DNA of 64,000 nucleotides, taken from positions 186,001-250,000 of the forward strand of contig NZ_JAMQJY010000002.1 in assembly GCF_023703085.1 (NCBI RefSeq), read 5' to 3'. The translations under genes were made by a program, and so were the position numbers. Below, piece after piece: positions 35,265 to 46,400 of the stretch (positions are counted from its first letter, which is position 1; each line of letters begins with the position of its first letter). Below the pieces are notes generated by a model. That model did no database searches, was not told the DNA's origin, and worked only from the letters and a program-made list of their open reading frames with translations. Source of the stretch: Alkalicoccobacillus plakortidis (lineage in GTDB: Bacteria; Bacillota; Bacilli; Bacillales; Bacillaceae_D).

Positions 35265-37568
35265 TTATTCAGGTGAAGTAACAAGTTGCTTTCGTGCTTG
35301 TTTTGCAGCATCAACCATGACTTGTAGAGCTTCTACTGTTTCTTTTTCCTTACGAGTCTTCAAACCGCAGTCAGGGTTAATCCAGAATAATTTTGGATCA
35401 AGTACTGATAGTGCGCGACTAATATTACGATCGATCTCTTCTTGTGCTGGCACACGTGGACTATGAATATCATAGACACCAAGACCAATGCCTTTATTAT
35501 AGGTAAAGTCTTCAAACGCTGAAATCAGCTCACCATGACTTCTGGACGTTTCAATTGAAATAACGTCTGCGTCCAAAGCATCAATGGATTCAATGATCGC
35601 TTGAAAGTCTGAGTAGCACATATGAGTGTGAATTTGTGTTTCTGGTTGCACAGTAATCGTTGATAAACGGAAAGCATCAACTGATTGTGTGAGATAGGCT
35701 TGAGATTTACTTTCTTTTAGCGGAAGCCCCTCACGAATGGTTGGTTCATCCACTTGGATAAGATTAATTCCTTCTTTCTCTAGCTCCTCTACTTCCTTAC
35801 GCAAAGCAAGCGCAATTTGGTTGACAACTTGACCTTCAGGAATATCAGTACGTGGGAATGACCAATTAAAAATTGTAACCGGTCCTGTTAGCATACCCTT
35901 AACCGGACGTTTTGTTTGTCTTTGTGCATAAGCCGTTTCCTTTACGGTCATCGGCTCAACAAATGCAACATCACCATAAATAACAGGTGGTTTTACACAA
36001 CGTGAACCATAGGATTGGACCCAACCGAACTTTGTAAATTGGAAGCCTGCAAGTTTTTCACCAAAAAACTCAACCATATCCGTACGTTCAAACTCCCCGT
36101 GAACTAGTACATCAATATCAAGATCTTCTTGGATCTTAATCCATTTATCAATTTCGTCACGAATAAATTGCTCGTACTCAGCTGATTCAAGCTCGCCTTT
36201 TCTCCACTTCAAGCGTTGTTGACGGACTTCCTTGGTTTGTGGAAAACTACCGATTGTTGTAGTTGGTAGAAGTGGTAGCTGATACTTTTCTTGTTGTAGA
36301 CGAAGACGTTCTGGTGCATCAATTGAACGTGTTGGCACTGACTCTCCAACTTCAGCAAGTAGCGCACGAACCTCTTCATTATTTCGACTAGACGAATCAT
36401 TTAATGCTTTAACTGCTGCAGCGCTTGCTTCTAAAATCTGCTCGTCGCTTGTATCATTGGCTACATTCGTTAAAGCCACTAGCTCTTCAAGTTTCTCATC
36501 AGCAAACGAAATTCCTGATTTGAGTATTTCAGGTAATTCCTCTTCAAGCTTCACAGTAACTGGGACATGTAGTAAGCTACATGATGGTTGGAGTATCAAT
36601 TGGCCCTCTCCAACGACTACAGAAAGCTGATCAACTATTTCTTTAACTTCCTTTAAATCAGCTCTCCAAATATTACGCCCATCAATGATTCCCGCAGCTA
36701 AAATTTTACCAGTTGGCAATCCGAATTTAATTACTTGTTTAAGAGATTCGCCAGCATCATGGACAAAATCTAAACCTATTCCTTGTACAGGTAGGTTGAC
36801 AATAGCCTCGTAATCATCCACTGCTTCAAAGTACGTTTGTAGTAAAATGTTTAGCCTTGGAGCAGCGACGTCAAGCTGTGCATATACCTCTTGTAACAAG
36901 TCTAATTCAGAAGATGTTACTTGCCCATTTAAAAATGGCTCATCAATTTGTACCCACGCAGCATCCGCAGCTTCTAGTTCTTGTAGTAGCTGTGCATACA
37001 ACGGAATAAACGAACGAATCAGTTCCTGCTCTGATAGGTCTGTTTGATTTTTTGAAAGCTTCACAAAGCTAACTGGTCCAAGTACAACTGGTTTTGTATC
37101 AATATCTAACTCAGTTTTCGCCTCTTTATATAAATCCAACACACGATTATGTACGAGTGATGTTGGTGCTGAAGTAATTTCAGGTACGATATAGTGATAG
37201 TTAGTGTTGTACCACTTTGTCATTTCAGATGCGACTGCTGAATCGGTACCACGTGCGATAGCAAAATACGTATCTACATCTACTTCGCCGCCGTTGTATT
37301 CAAAACGATCTGGTACTAGTCCAAATGAAACGGCTGTGTCTAATACATGATCATATAGACTAAAGTCACCTACTGGAATTAAGTCAATCCCTGCCTCTTT
37401 TTGTTTCTTGATGTTAGAAAGTCGAATGTCTTTAAGAGAATCAAGTAGCTCAGTTTCAGAGATGTTTTTCGCCCAATAGTTCTCTAAGCTTTTTTTCCAC
37501 TCTCTTTTTTCACCAATTCTTGGATATCCAATGTTTGAACTTCTTACCTTTGGCATGTTCTCACTCAC
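35265..37568 (-). CDS. metE: Cobalamin-independent methionine synthase
   Basis: A 767-residue MetE that transfers the methyl group of 5-methyl-tetrahydropteroyl-triglutamate to homocysteine. Two barrel domains are visible. The N-terminal one starts [20 protein letters not shown]. The C-terminal one holds zinc ligands in [10 protein letters not shown] (His, Cys) and NPDCGLKTR (Cys), plus [18 protein letters not shown] start. Control is by an S-box riboswitch in the leader. Confidence 0.96.
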   Translation of the reverse strand: MSENMPKVRSSNIGYPRIGEKREWKKSLENYWAKNISETELLDSLKDIRLSNIKKQKEAGIDLIPVGDFSLYDHVLDTAVSFGLVPDRFEYNGGEVDVDTYFAIARGTDSAVASEMTKWYNTNYHYIVPEITSAPTSLVHNRVLDLYKEAKTELDIDTKPVVLGPVSFVKLSKNQTDLSEQELIRSFIPLYAQLLQELEAADAAWVQIDEPFLNGQVTSSELDLLQEVYAQLDVAAPRLNILLQTYFEAVDDYEAIVNLPVQGIGLDFVHDAGESLKQVIKFGLPTGKILAAGIIDGRNIWRADLKEVKEIVDQLSVVVGEGQLILQPSCSLLHVPVTVKLEEELPEILKSGISFADEKLEELVALTNVANDTSDEQILEASAAAVKALNDSSSRNNEEVRALLAEVGESVPTRSIDAPERLRLQQEKYQLPLLPTTTIGSFPQTKEVRQQRLKWRKGELESAEYEQFIRDEIDKWIKIQEDLDIDVLVHGEFERTDMVEFFGEKLAGFQFTKFGWVQSYGSRCVKPPVIYGDVAFVEPMTVKETAYAQRQTKRPVKGMLTGPVTIFNWSFPRTDIPEGQVVNQIALALRKEVEELEKEGINLIQVDEPTIREGLPLKESKSQAYLTQSVDAFRLSTITVQPETQIHTHMCYSDFQAIIESIDALDADVISIETSRSHGELISAFEDFTYNKGIGLGVYDIHSPRVPAQEEIDRNISRALSVLDPKLFWINPDCGLKTRKEKETVEALQVMVDAAKQARKQLVTSPE

Positions 37569-37635
37569 TCCTCATATAGTCTCTCAACTTAACAAACTCT
37601 AATCACAAACCACCTAAGCAGATCACTCCAAGGGA

Positions 37636-37676
37636 ATAGAAAATGCCTCCTTCTATTAAAAGAAAGAGGCATTGAA
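37636..37676 (-). terminator. Riboswitch-controlled terminator in the metE leader
   Basis: AATGCCTCTTTC / GAAGGAGGCATT hairpin followed by TTTCT on the minus strand. It lies between the S-box aptamer and metE. Confidence 0.8.
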
Positions 37677-37687
37677 CAATCTCAATA

Positions 37688-37806
37688 AACGTTCCCCTTA
37701 TCTTTCAAAGTGTTTCCACCTTGCTTGGATTTAGCACCTTTTCATTTTCTGAATGGTTGCTGAAGCTTCATCGGGCCAGTCCCTCCGCCTCTCGTTATAA
37801 GAGCAT
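37688..37806 (-). promoter_or_regulatory. SAM-I (S-box) riboswitch upstream of metE
   Basis: The minus strand carries the S-box hallmarks in order: CTCTTATAACGAGAGG (P1/P2 region), GCGGAGGGACTGGCCC, GATGAAGC, CAGCAACC, an AAGGTGCTAA-TCC segment and a closing AAGATAAG. With SAM bound, the downstream terminator forms and metE is switched off. Confidence 0.93.
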
Positions 37807-37967
37807 TTCACTATGTTATGTTGAATTGAATCTACTTTAGCATGAGATAATCCTCTATGTCAAAACAATTTTGAAAGTTTGCTCTTATTCGTCATTATTT
37901 GCATTCATCCTATAACTTGTGGGAAAATCAAATAGCTTTACTATTAATCTATGAAAGGTGTGAACCT

Positions 37968-39435
37968 ATGAGCGAGGAACAAACTACTCAGCCTACTTAT
38001 AACACAAGGGCTAAAGTAGGACTCATTTTAGGACCATTGCTATTTCCTGGCATACTTTTTAATCCCGTCCAGTCAATTAGAGCATGCACCTAGATTTGTA
38101 CTTGCTATTACTCTTTTAATAGCTACATTCTGGGTTACTGAAGCCATACCAATGGCTGTTACATCATTAATTCCACTAATTGTTATTCCATTAGTTGGAG
38201 CTGCGGACATTGATACTATTGCCGCATCTTACAGTAGTCCGACAATATTCATGTATGGTGGAGGCTTTGTTATTGCGATTGCGTTGCAAAAATGGAACCT
38301 ACATAGAAGAATTGCCTTAAACATAATTGATATGATTGGAACCGAGAGTCAACGGATTATTCTAGGGATTATTATATCAACAGCATTTTTATCATTATTT
38401 GTATCAAACGCTGCAACCGCTTTAATGATGCTTCCAGTTGCTCTCGCGTTGATCTCAGAGGTAAAAGAAAAAGAAATTCTAACTGGTAAAAGCTTAAGTC
38501 ATTTCTCAAAAAGTATATTACTAGCTGTTGCCTATGCCGCAACAATTGGGGGGCTTGCTACTTTAGTAGCGGCTGTACCAAATGCCATTTTTGCTGAAAT
38601 TGCGAGAACGCAGCTTGATCGTACTGTTGCTTTTTATGAGTGGTTACTCTTTGCAGGACCAGTTGCGTTGCTTATTCTGATTTTTCTATACTTCTATCTG
38701 ACAAAAATGAAATTTAAAGTTGATTCAGGTAGTCAGAATCAAACGATTGATTTCATTAAGGAAGATAAAAAGAGTCTTGGGAAGATGTCTAGGGATGAAA
38801 TTTGGGTTGCGATAATTTTCGGGATAACTGTGTTTTTATGGGTTTTCAAATCACTTGTATTCCCAGAAAACATCGCTGCTAATATGCATGATGGAGCCAT
38901 CTCTATTTTTGGCGCCGTATCCCTTTTCTTTATACCCAGCACTAAAAAAGGTGAAAGAATATTAGAATGGCGCGACCTAAAAGAGCTACCGTGGAATGTG
39001 TTAATCCTTTTTGGTGGTGGACTAGCCCTTGCATCTAGCTTTGGAGCTTCCGGTTTAAACGACTGGATTGGCGACACGCTACAATTGCTTGAAAATTTCA
39101 CCCCATTCATTATTATTTTGTTATTAGTCGTTATTGTATTATCTATTACAGAAATATTGTCTAATACTGCCGTAGCCAATCTTGTGCTTCCGCTTTGTGT
39201 AGGTTTAGGAATCGCTGTTGGTATGGATCCATTAGTTCTTATGGCAGCCGCTGCCCTATCTGCCGGTTCATGTTACATGCTACCTGTTGCAACACCTCCT
39301 AATACAGCCGTTTTTAGTGCGGGTGTACTAGATGTTGCCGATATGGCCAAAGCTGGCGTCTGGTTGAACATATTCTCGGTAATTGTGATTACCCTTGCCG
39401 TATACTTCTGGATGCCAATTGTATTTGGACTGTAA
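37968..39435 (+). CDS. DASS (SLC13) family anion/dicarboxylate symporter (one frameshift)
   Basis: About 489 residues with about 11-12 transmembrane helices. It has TFWVTEAIPMAVTSLIPL near the N-terminus, SNAATALMMLPVA, a repeat-related SNTAVANLVLPL and LPVATPPNTAVFSAG near the end. These two inverted-repeat SNT motifs bind Na+ and dicarboxylate in this family. Substrate is probably succinate/malate-like, unproven. One extra A near 38075 breaks the frame. Removing it joins GILFNPVQS to LEHAPRFVLAITLLIATFW. ATG 37968 has AAGGTG. Confidence 0.87.
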
Positions 39436-39448
39436 TTAATTTTAGCTA

Positions 39449-39487
39449 TATGAAGAGCCGAACCAGAAAATGGTTCGGCTTTTTTTT
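39449..39487 (+). terminator. Terminator of the DASS transporter gene
   Basis: AGCCGAACCA-GAAAA-TGGTTCGGCT hairpin followed by T8. Confidence 0.88.
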
Positions 39488-39501
39488 AGTGCCTCTACTG
39501 G

Positions 39502-40128
39502 TTAATCTTCTTCAAGTACTGGTATTTCATTTTGCTGATGCAGCTTGGCAAAATAAAGCAAGTGATGGACCATCTTTTTCACTTGTGTCATCGTGAACTC
39601 ATGCTTATGTCCTTCTGCTTCAATAAATGAAGGTCCAGGACCAGCTTCTCCTAGCCAATAGGTTGCAGTCTCTGGAGGCATGGTAAAGCCAATATGAGAT
39701 AGACCAAACACCACAGAGGCGATTGCATGTTTTGCACCATCCTCGTTGCCTGTTACAACCACACCACCAACTTTATTATAGAAAAAAGGTTGCCCCTTTT
39801 CATTTGTCATACCATTGCTGCCATATAAGCGTTCCATCACCTTAGTAGCAATACTAGATTTCTCTCCGATCCAAAGTGGCGTTCCAATGACAACAATGTC
39901 AGCCGCTTTTAGTTTTTCGATAATTTGTGGCCACTCATCACCTTCACCCGCATCGTCAACAATTCCATAAGCAACGTTATAATCAGCGACACGAATACTT
40001 TCTGTCGTGACATCGTGCTGCTCAAGACGAGATGATACCTCATTCATCAACGCTTCGGTATTTGATTGACCTTCTGAGCTCTTTTTTAGAGAGCAATTTA
40101 AAAATAGTGCATGAATAGACATATACAT
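39502..40128 (-). CDS. NADPH-dependent FMN reductase / flavodoxin-like oxidoreductase
   Basis: A 208-residue flavodoxin-fold protein. It has the FMN phosphate loop LFLNCSLKKSSEGQSNTEAL, DIVVIGTPLWIGEKSSIATKV (isoalloxazine loop) and VGGVVVTGNEDGAKHA. This is the WrbA/NAD(P)H-dependent oxidoreductase group, with quinone or flavin as likely acceptor. Start may be ATG 40128 or the ATG two codons later, which directly precedes the conserved core. It stands alone, facing the transporter gene. Confidence 0.83.
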   Translation of the reverse strand: MYMSIHALFLNCSLKKSSEGQSNTEALMNEVSSRLEQHDVTTESIRVADYNVAYGIVDDAGEGDEWPQIIEKLKAADIVVIGTPLWIGEKSSIATKVMERLYGSNGMTNEKGQPFFYNKVGGVVVTGNEDGAKHAIASVVFGLSHIGFTMPPETATYWLGEAGPGPSFIEAEGHKHEFTMTQVKKMVHHLLYFAKLHQQNEIPVLEED

Positions 40129-40183
40129 TTCTCCTTTATGTTAGCTACTCTTTCTATTACCTTTTAAAAAGTTGCTAAAACCA

Positions 40184-40222
40184 TAAAAAAAGACAGGGAA
40201 ATTGTTTCCTCCCTGTCTTTAA
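40184..40222 (-). terminator. Terminator of the GGT gene
   Basis: AAAGACAGGGA / TCCCTGTCTTT hairpin followed by a T run on the minus strand. Confidence 0.85.
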
Positions 40223-40236
40223 TAAAGCTTGCCTAT

Positions 40237-41845
40237 TTACCAGGCTGCTACTTCACCGTCTGTTCGATGCTCAGTTCCACCTGCTAACACACCTGTTTTT
40301 GGATCGCGCCAAATGATTTGACCTCGTCCGAATCCACCTTCATCCACGGCGATTTCTATTTGATGTCCCTTAGCTACTAGTGCTCTTGTAATCTCAATTG
40401 GGAAACTAGCCTCAACCTGTACCTTTTTCCCGTTTGTCCAAAGCCACCTTGGAGCATCAAGAGCTGCTTGAGGATTCAAACCAAAATCAATCGTGTTCAT
40501 GATTACCTGTACATGGCCCTGAGGCTGCATGAATCCACCCATTACTCCAAATGGACCTACTGCTTCATTTCCTTTTGTCAAAAATCCCGGAATAATTGTA
40601 TGATAGGTTCTGCGTCCTGGCTTCAGATAGTTGTGATGCTTTTCATCTAGTGAGAAATTATGACCTCTGTTCTGCATCGCAATGCCAGTACCAGGAACAA
40701 CTATGCCAGAGCCAAAGCCCATATAGTTACTTTGGATAAAAGATACCATATTTCCATCCCCATCAGCTGCGGCCAAATAAACCGTCCCCCCAGAAGGTGG
40801 TGTTCCTGGCTCAGGTGTAATCGCTTCTTCCCCAATTAATGCTCGTCTCTCTGCAGCATATTCATCAGAAAGCAACACATCCTTAGAAACCTTCATTTCT
40901 CTTGAATCCGTGATAAAAGCCATACCGTCCACAAATGCTAGCTTCATAGCTTCAATTTGTTTGTGATAGGTATCAACAGAATCTTTCCCTTGAAAATCAA
41001 AACCTTTAAGGATATTTAATGCTTCAAGCGCAATTAAACCCTGCCCATTAGGTGGAATTTCCCACACATCGTAGCCTTTATATTCAGATTTTATTGGCTC
41101 AACCCATTCAGGCTTATATGCAGCCAGATCTTCTTTTGTTAGATGGCCTTTGTGTTCAGCAAAAAAAGCATCAATTTCATCAGCAATTTCACCTGTATAA
41201 AAAGCCTCTGCGTTTGTTTCAGCAATTAAGCGTAATGTTTTGGCGTGACCTGGTGATTTCCAAATCTCTCCTTCTTTTGGTGCTTGCCCATTTGGTGTAA
41301 AGGTCTCAAACCAATGCTTAAACTCATCGCCAGTAAGTTTTGTACGGAAGCTTTTTGCTGCCTTTGCCCAATACTTAGCAAGAGTTGGTGAAACCGGATA
41401 TCCATTCTCTGCATAATCAATAGCTGGTTTTAAGACTTCTTTTAAAGAAAGCTTGCCAAACTTATCTGAAAGCTCTGCCCATCCACGTGGTGTTCCTGGA
41501 ACTGTAACTGGCAGTACGCCATACGTTGGAAGTTCATCTGTATAACCCGCTTTTTTTACGGCCTCTGGAGTTAATCCCATTGGCGCCTGTCCACTTGCAT
41601 TTAAACCATGCAACTTACCATCAGTCCATACTAAGGCAAACGCATCTGAACCAATTCCGTTAGAGGTCGGTTCTACTACGGTTAAACATGCAGCCGTTGC
41701 AATAGCGGCGTCAATTGCATTTCCACCAAGCTTTTAAAATATCTAGCCCAGCTTGTGCAGCCAAGGGCTGAGAGGTTGCCACCATTCCTTTTTTTCCATA
41801 CACGACATTTCGTTTTGATGCATAAGGATACGCTAAATCTGTCAC
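40237..41845 (-). CDS. Gamma-glutamyltransferase family protein, YwrD-like (one frameshift)
   Basis: About 535 residues. An Ntn-hydrolase that matures by self-cleavage before a Thr, probably the one in PPSGGTVYLAAADGDGNMVS. Other motifs are SNYMGFGSGIVVP and the C-terminal GVLAGGTEHRTDG. Like B. subtilis YwrD it has no signal peptide, unlike secreted Ggt, so it likely acts on gamma-glutamyl compounds in the cytosol. One extra base in the A4/T4 run 41732-41735 breaks the frame. Correction gives ILKLGGNAIDAAIATAACL. Start GTG 41845 (MTDLAYPYASKRNVVYGKKG) follows GGAG. Confidence 0.87.
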
Positions 41846-41975
41846 TGTCTTCACTCCAATAGATTAATTGTTTCTAACATATGTATGATTAAAGTATAGA
41901 GGGTTCAATCGAATTTGTCCAAATTGCGAAACAGTTCTAACAAAATGAAAGAGCTAGTGAAGAAAATAAAAACGA

Positions 41976-42018
41976 ATAAAAACGACGACCAATCTCATAT
42001 TAGGATTGATCGTCGTTC
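41976..42018 (-). terminator. Terminator of the DoxX-family gene
   Basis: AACGACGATCAATCC / GATTGGTCGTCGTT hairpin followed by TTTATT on the minus strand. Confidence 0.8.
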
Positions 42019-42071
42019 TTCTCAAGATATGTTGTAACAACAGAGGTATCTCCAAATCTCTTCATCCAAAT

Positions 42072-42461
42072 CTAAAAATTCTTCATTGCTCCGGGAAGAA
42101 TTCGATTAACTGCTAATAAACGACTGCTGCTAAGAGCAAGAAGTAATGAGCAAACAAGTAAAACAAGATCTAATTCAAATCCACCTAGAAATCCTGAGTC
42201 TAGTTTCACTTGGATAATAGCTGTAGCCATAATGATAGCGAAAATGATGCTGACTAATCGAGTAAATAATCCAATAATTAAAGCGAGTCCTCCAAGTATT
42301 TCAGCAAATGTAACTAGATAAGCAAGAAATCCAGGAAAGCCCATCCCCTCGAACATACCTACTGTTTGTTCAATACCACCATTAAACTTGTCTAATCCGT
42401 GAACCAGGAACGTAATTCCCAACACAATCCGTAACAAAAGTAATCCAATTTCAGTTTTCAT
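42072..42461 (-). CDS. DoxX-family membrane protein
   Basis: A 129-residue, four-helix membrane protein with the DoxX opening (GLLLLRIVLGITFLVHGLDK), GMGFPGFLAYLVTFAEILGG and GLALIIGLFTRLVS. Family members such as CatD/YfiD associate with thiol or respiratory redox proteins, but a molecular role is not settled. ATG follows AAAGGAATTG. Monocistronic. Confidence 0.85.
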   Translation of the reverse strand: MKTEIGLLLLRIVLGITFLVHGLDKFNGGIEQTVGMFEGMGFPGFLAYLVTFAEILGGLALIIGLFTRLVSIIFAIIMATAIIQVKLDSGFLGGFELDLVLLVCSLLLALSSSRLLAVNRILPGAMKNF

Positions 42462-42717
42462 TTTTTAACAATTCCTTTCTAACAATAATATCTGCTAGTT
42501 TCCTATAGCTGTTTAGAAAATAAAAGTACGCACCTTTATGTAACATAGTTTCTTTTTTATACTAATTGATTTATAAGCCTTCGGATACACAGTCAGAAAT
42601 CTTTACATTATTTTTATAGATTCTTTGTAGAAATTACTCATTTTTTTGATACCATTTAGATAGAGACAGTTAGTTAATCTACTTGTCTACTATAATAAAA
42701 ACCAATGGAGGTAGTTT

Positions 42718-45697
42718 ATGGATAGCTTGTTAACTTGGCGATCGTCGAAGGTTCTTTCGGTTTTCGCAGCATTGTTTTTGATCTTCTCATTCACTAATCA
42801 AGCCCAAGCAAATGAGGAGCTTGGATCTTACCATTTTACATACAAACGATATTCATGCAACGTTTGATGAGTATGCAAAAGTATCTGCTTATGTAAAGCA
42901 ACAACGCGAGGCATCCGATCATTTCCTATATCTTGATGCCGGAGATGCAGTAAGTGGAAACCCAGTAGTTGACCTAAATAAAGGGAAACCAATTTATGAA
43001 GTATTTAATTTAGCTGGTGTGGATGCTTTTACCATCGGAAACCACGAGTTTGATTTTGGCCAAGAAGCATTTTCAGAAAATATGGCACTATCTGAATTTC
43101 CGTGGTTAGCTGCAAATATGGATGTTGGTGATACAGATGTAGAGCAAACAAAGCCATATGAGATATTTGACGTTAATGGACTTTCAGTGGCCATTTTCTC
43201 AATCACTCAAGCACCACCTGCAACAGCTCCAGCAAATACTGTTGGCCTAGAGTTTGACGGAAATTATGCAGAAGTTGCAAAGAGCTATCAAACTGAACTA
43301 GAAGAGCAAGCAGATGTAATTGTTGCTTTGACTCACGTTGGATTTGATTATGACAGACGACTAGCTGAACAAGTTGATTACTTTGATGTAATTATTGGCG
43401 GACATTCACACACAACTCTTAATGCTCCAAATGTGGTCAATGGCACTCCAATCGTTCAGACTGGATCAAACTTGAACAATGTTGGAAAAGTAACACTTAC
43501 GTATGATCAAGCAACAGATAGTATTACAAATACATCCGGTAGCCTTGTATCCGTTTCTTCGTTAACAGATATTGATGAAGACGTACAAGCTGTGATTGAT
43601 GGGTACAACGAAGATATGGAAGACCTTCTTGGTGAAGTTGTAGGAACCTCTACTAACGGATTAACTAGAGATGGTCGTTTTAATGGCGATGCTCCTCTTG
43701 GAAACTTCTGGACAGATGCAATGCGTGATATGGCAAACAGCGATATTGCCTTTACAAACAACGGTGGAATCCGTGCTAGCATTGATGCTGGTGAAGTGAC
43801 ATTAGGAAATATTTATCAAATTGAGCCTTTTGCCAATGAAGTGATGGTATATGAGATGACAGGTCAAGCAATCAAAGATGTGCTTGCTTACTCCTACTCT
43901 CGTGATAACCGAAATGAAATTGATTTACAAGTTTCAGGCTTAAACTACAACATTTTGACTGGACCTACAGGAAGTTATCAAGATGTTACCTTAACAATTA
44001 ATAATGAACCCCTTAACTTAGATGAAACATATACTGTAGCCGTTGCTAACTACATTGGAACTGGTGGTTCTGGCTATAATTTTGAAGGTACCGTTATTTC
44101 AGAAACCGTTGGTCTAATGACGGAAGCAATGAAAAATTATGCATTAAAACTTACAGCTGAGGGCAAGACACTTGATTTTCCTAGAGAAGGCCGCATTAAG
44201 CTTTCTGTTGACCCGACTGCTCCAGTACCAGGTGAGATTATTGGTTCAACTGAAACTGGACTCTTCTCATCTAATAAAAACAGAAACGACGTAGGACTTG
44301 GAAATCTATACACTGATTCCATCCGTGCAAAAGCAGGAACAGATATTGGGCTATTAAACGGATCTTCTGTTACTGGTGAAATCCTACCTGGTCCAATTAC
44401 TGACCAGCAGATTGAATCACTAGACGGGTTTGGCAATGTTATCGTTTCAGTGGAAGCAACAGGTTCTAGAATCAAAGATGTTATTCTAGAACAAGCAAAA
44501 TACCGTCGTGGCGTTGACGTTCAAGTTTCAGGAATTGAATATAATTTAATTACTGGTGACAATGGTGCCATAACAGATGTTGAGATTTCACTTGAAAATG
44601 GTGAGACATTTGACCCTAGTGCAACCTATACAGTTGCGTATAATGACTACATGCACGGAGCCAATTTTTATAATTTAAATTCAGATACGATTGAGTCCGA
44701 CTTAGGACCTGTTTGGACCTCTATAGTGGACTATGTCACAGCTCAAGAGGCACCAATTAATCATGAAGAAGGAAGCCGTATTACAATTGATGGTGAAGGC
44801 TCTGGAGAAGATCCAACTGGTTCAAAATCAGTTGCAGATGCACTTGCCAATAATAGTGGAACAGCTAAAGTAAAAGGCTATATCGTAGGTTCAATAGTCA
44901 ATTCATCACCTGTAATTGGTGAAGGCACACACGCTCCTTCTAACCTATTACTTGCTGACTCAGCGGACGAGACAGATCGTTCAAAAATGCTACCAGTTCA
45001 ACTTGTAAATGGAACAGCTGTCCGTAACGGATTAAACCTGCCTTCACACCCTGAAAACCTTGGCAAATTAATCACAGTTACAGGTTCACTTGAAGCATAC
45101 TTCTCTACACCAGGAATGAGAGCTCCGACTACCTTCACATTTGAACAGGAAGAAGAGGAACCAGAAATTCCTGAAGAGCCTGAAGTACCAGAAGAACCTG
45201 AAGCGCCAATTTGCGAATTTGAAGCATGGGATGCTGCTAAAACGTATGTAGCAGGAGACAAAATTGCGCACGAAGGTAATTTCTACGAGGCACAATGGTG
45301 GACTCAAAACCAAAATCCTAATGACCACTCTGGTAACTGGGACGTTTGGCAAAAAGTTGCCGACTGCTACGAAGTACCTGAAGGACCACAAGAATGGAAC
45401 GAGAAAACGATCTACGACACTGGAGATCAAGTGACAGTAGACGGTCAAGTTTATGAAGCCAAGTGGTGGACGCAAGGTCAAAATCCACAAAACAACTCAG
45501 GAACATGGGAAGTCTGGAAAAAGATCAATGAATCTGAACCAGAAGGACCACAAGAGTGGGATACATCAGCTATCTACACAGCCGGTGACCGCGCACTACT
45601 TGACGACAAATTATATGAAGCCAAATGGTGGAGCCAAGGCCAGAGCCCTAAGGATAACTCTGGTGAGTGGGACGTTTGGAAGGAAATAAAGGAATAA
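42718..45697 (+). CDS. Secreted multidomain 5'-nucleotidase/phosphoesterase with three C-terminal chitin-binding-type modules
   Basis: About 992 residues with a signal peptide ending AQA. Domains in order: a calcineurin-like phosphoesterase (HTNDIHATF, GNHEFDFG, GGHSHTTL); a 5'-nucleotidase C-terminal domain (NNGGIRASI, GTGGSGYNFEG); a second related domain lacking the GGIR motif; a YhcR-like OB/DUF6359 domain (VKGYIVGSIVNSSPVIGEGT); an acidic Pro/Glu linker; and three 45-residue CBM5/12-like modules with the YEAKWWTQGQNP signature (about residues 845-990). It probably hydrolyses extracellular nucleotides while bound to chitin or wall glycans. One extra G at 42823-42824 breaks the frame just after the signal peptide. 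ATG 42718 has GGAGG. Confidence 0.88.
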
Positions 45698-45707
45698 CGA
45701 AAGATGA

Positions 45708-45752
45708 AAGCCAGTACGTACCTATATTGTGGGTGCGTGCTGGTTTTTTTAT
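45708..45752 (+). terminator. Terminator of the nucleotidase gene
   Basis: CCAGTACGTACC / GGGTGCGTGCTGG hairpin followed by T7. Confidence 0.8.
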
Positions 45753-45843
45753 ATGTGGGGGATGAATTTACCAAATTTCATTACTTTCTATTAGTAACTC
45801 CTATATACTAAGATCGTAATACTTTTATGTAAAAGGAGAACTT

Positions 45844-46400
45844 ATGTTATTTTTTTATATAATTATGTGCTATTTCATTGGTAATCTCTTGATCGGTCTT
45901 TTTATTAGTAATTATAAACATTTGAATGTAAGAGAAAGTGGTTCAGGAAATCCCGGAGCTCGTAATATGGCAAGGGTTGCTGGAAAAGAGCTGCTATCTT
46001 CACATTTTTTGGCGATGCTTTAAAAGGTACACTATCTGTGTTTTTAGGTTACTGGTTTTTCTCTAATTTATCTCTTAGTTTGATAGGACTCTTTGCAGTT
46101 GTACTGGGTCACATCTATCCTATCATTTTCCGTTTTAAGGGTGGCAAAGGTATCTCTACGTTTATTGGTGGCATCCTTTTTATTGAACCCTTATCTGCAA
46201 TCATGATTCTAGCTATGTTCTCCTTGTTTTATTTGATAAAACAAAGCTTCACACTTGCTGGATTATTCTCTTTATGGAGTCTTCCGTTTTTTCTTTATTT
46301 CTTTAATGGACTATCTTTAATAGAGCTGATTACACTTTGTCTGATTCTCTTTTTAATCACCTGTGCCCATCTTAAGGATTTAAAAAAGGAGCTAAGATAA
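45844..46400 (+). CDS. PlsY-like glycerol-3-phosphate acyltransferase paralogue (one frameshift)
   Basis: About 185 residues with five or more helices. PlsY transfers acyl chains from acyl-phosphate to the sn-1 hydroxyl of glycerol-3-phosphate. The three signature regions are present: SGSGNPGARNMARVAGK, FGDALKGTLSVFLGYW, and GHIYPIIFRFKGGKGISTF. Differences from housekeeping PlsY include Pro and Arg in motif 1 (usually SGNLGATN). One A is missing from 45984-45987; adding it restores GKRAAIFTFFGDALKG. ATG has AAAGGAGAAC. The stop overlaps the next start (TAATG), so the two genes are translationally coupled. This is probably an accessory, pathway-specific copy. Confidence 0.82.
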
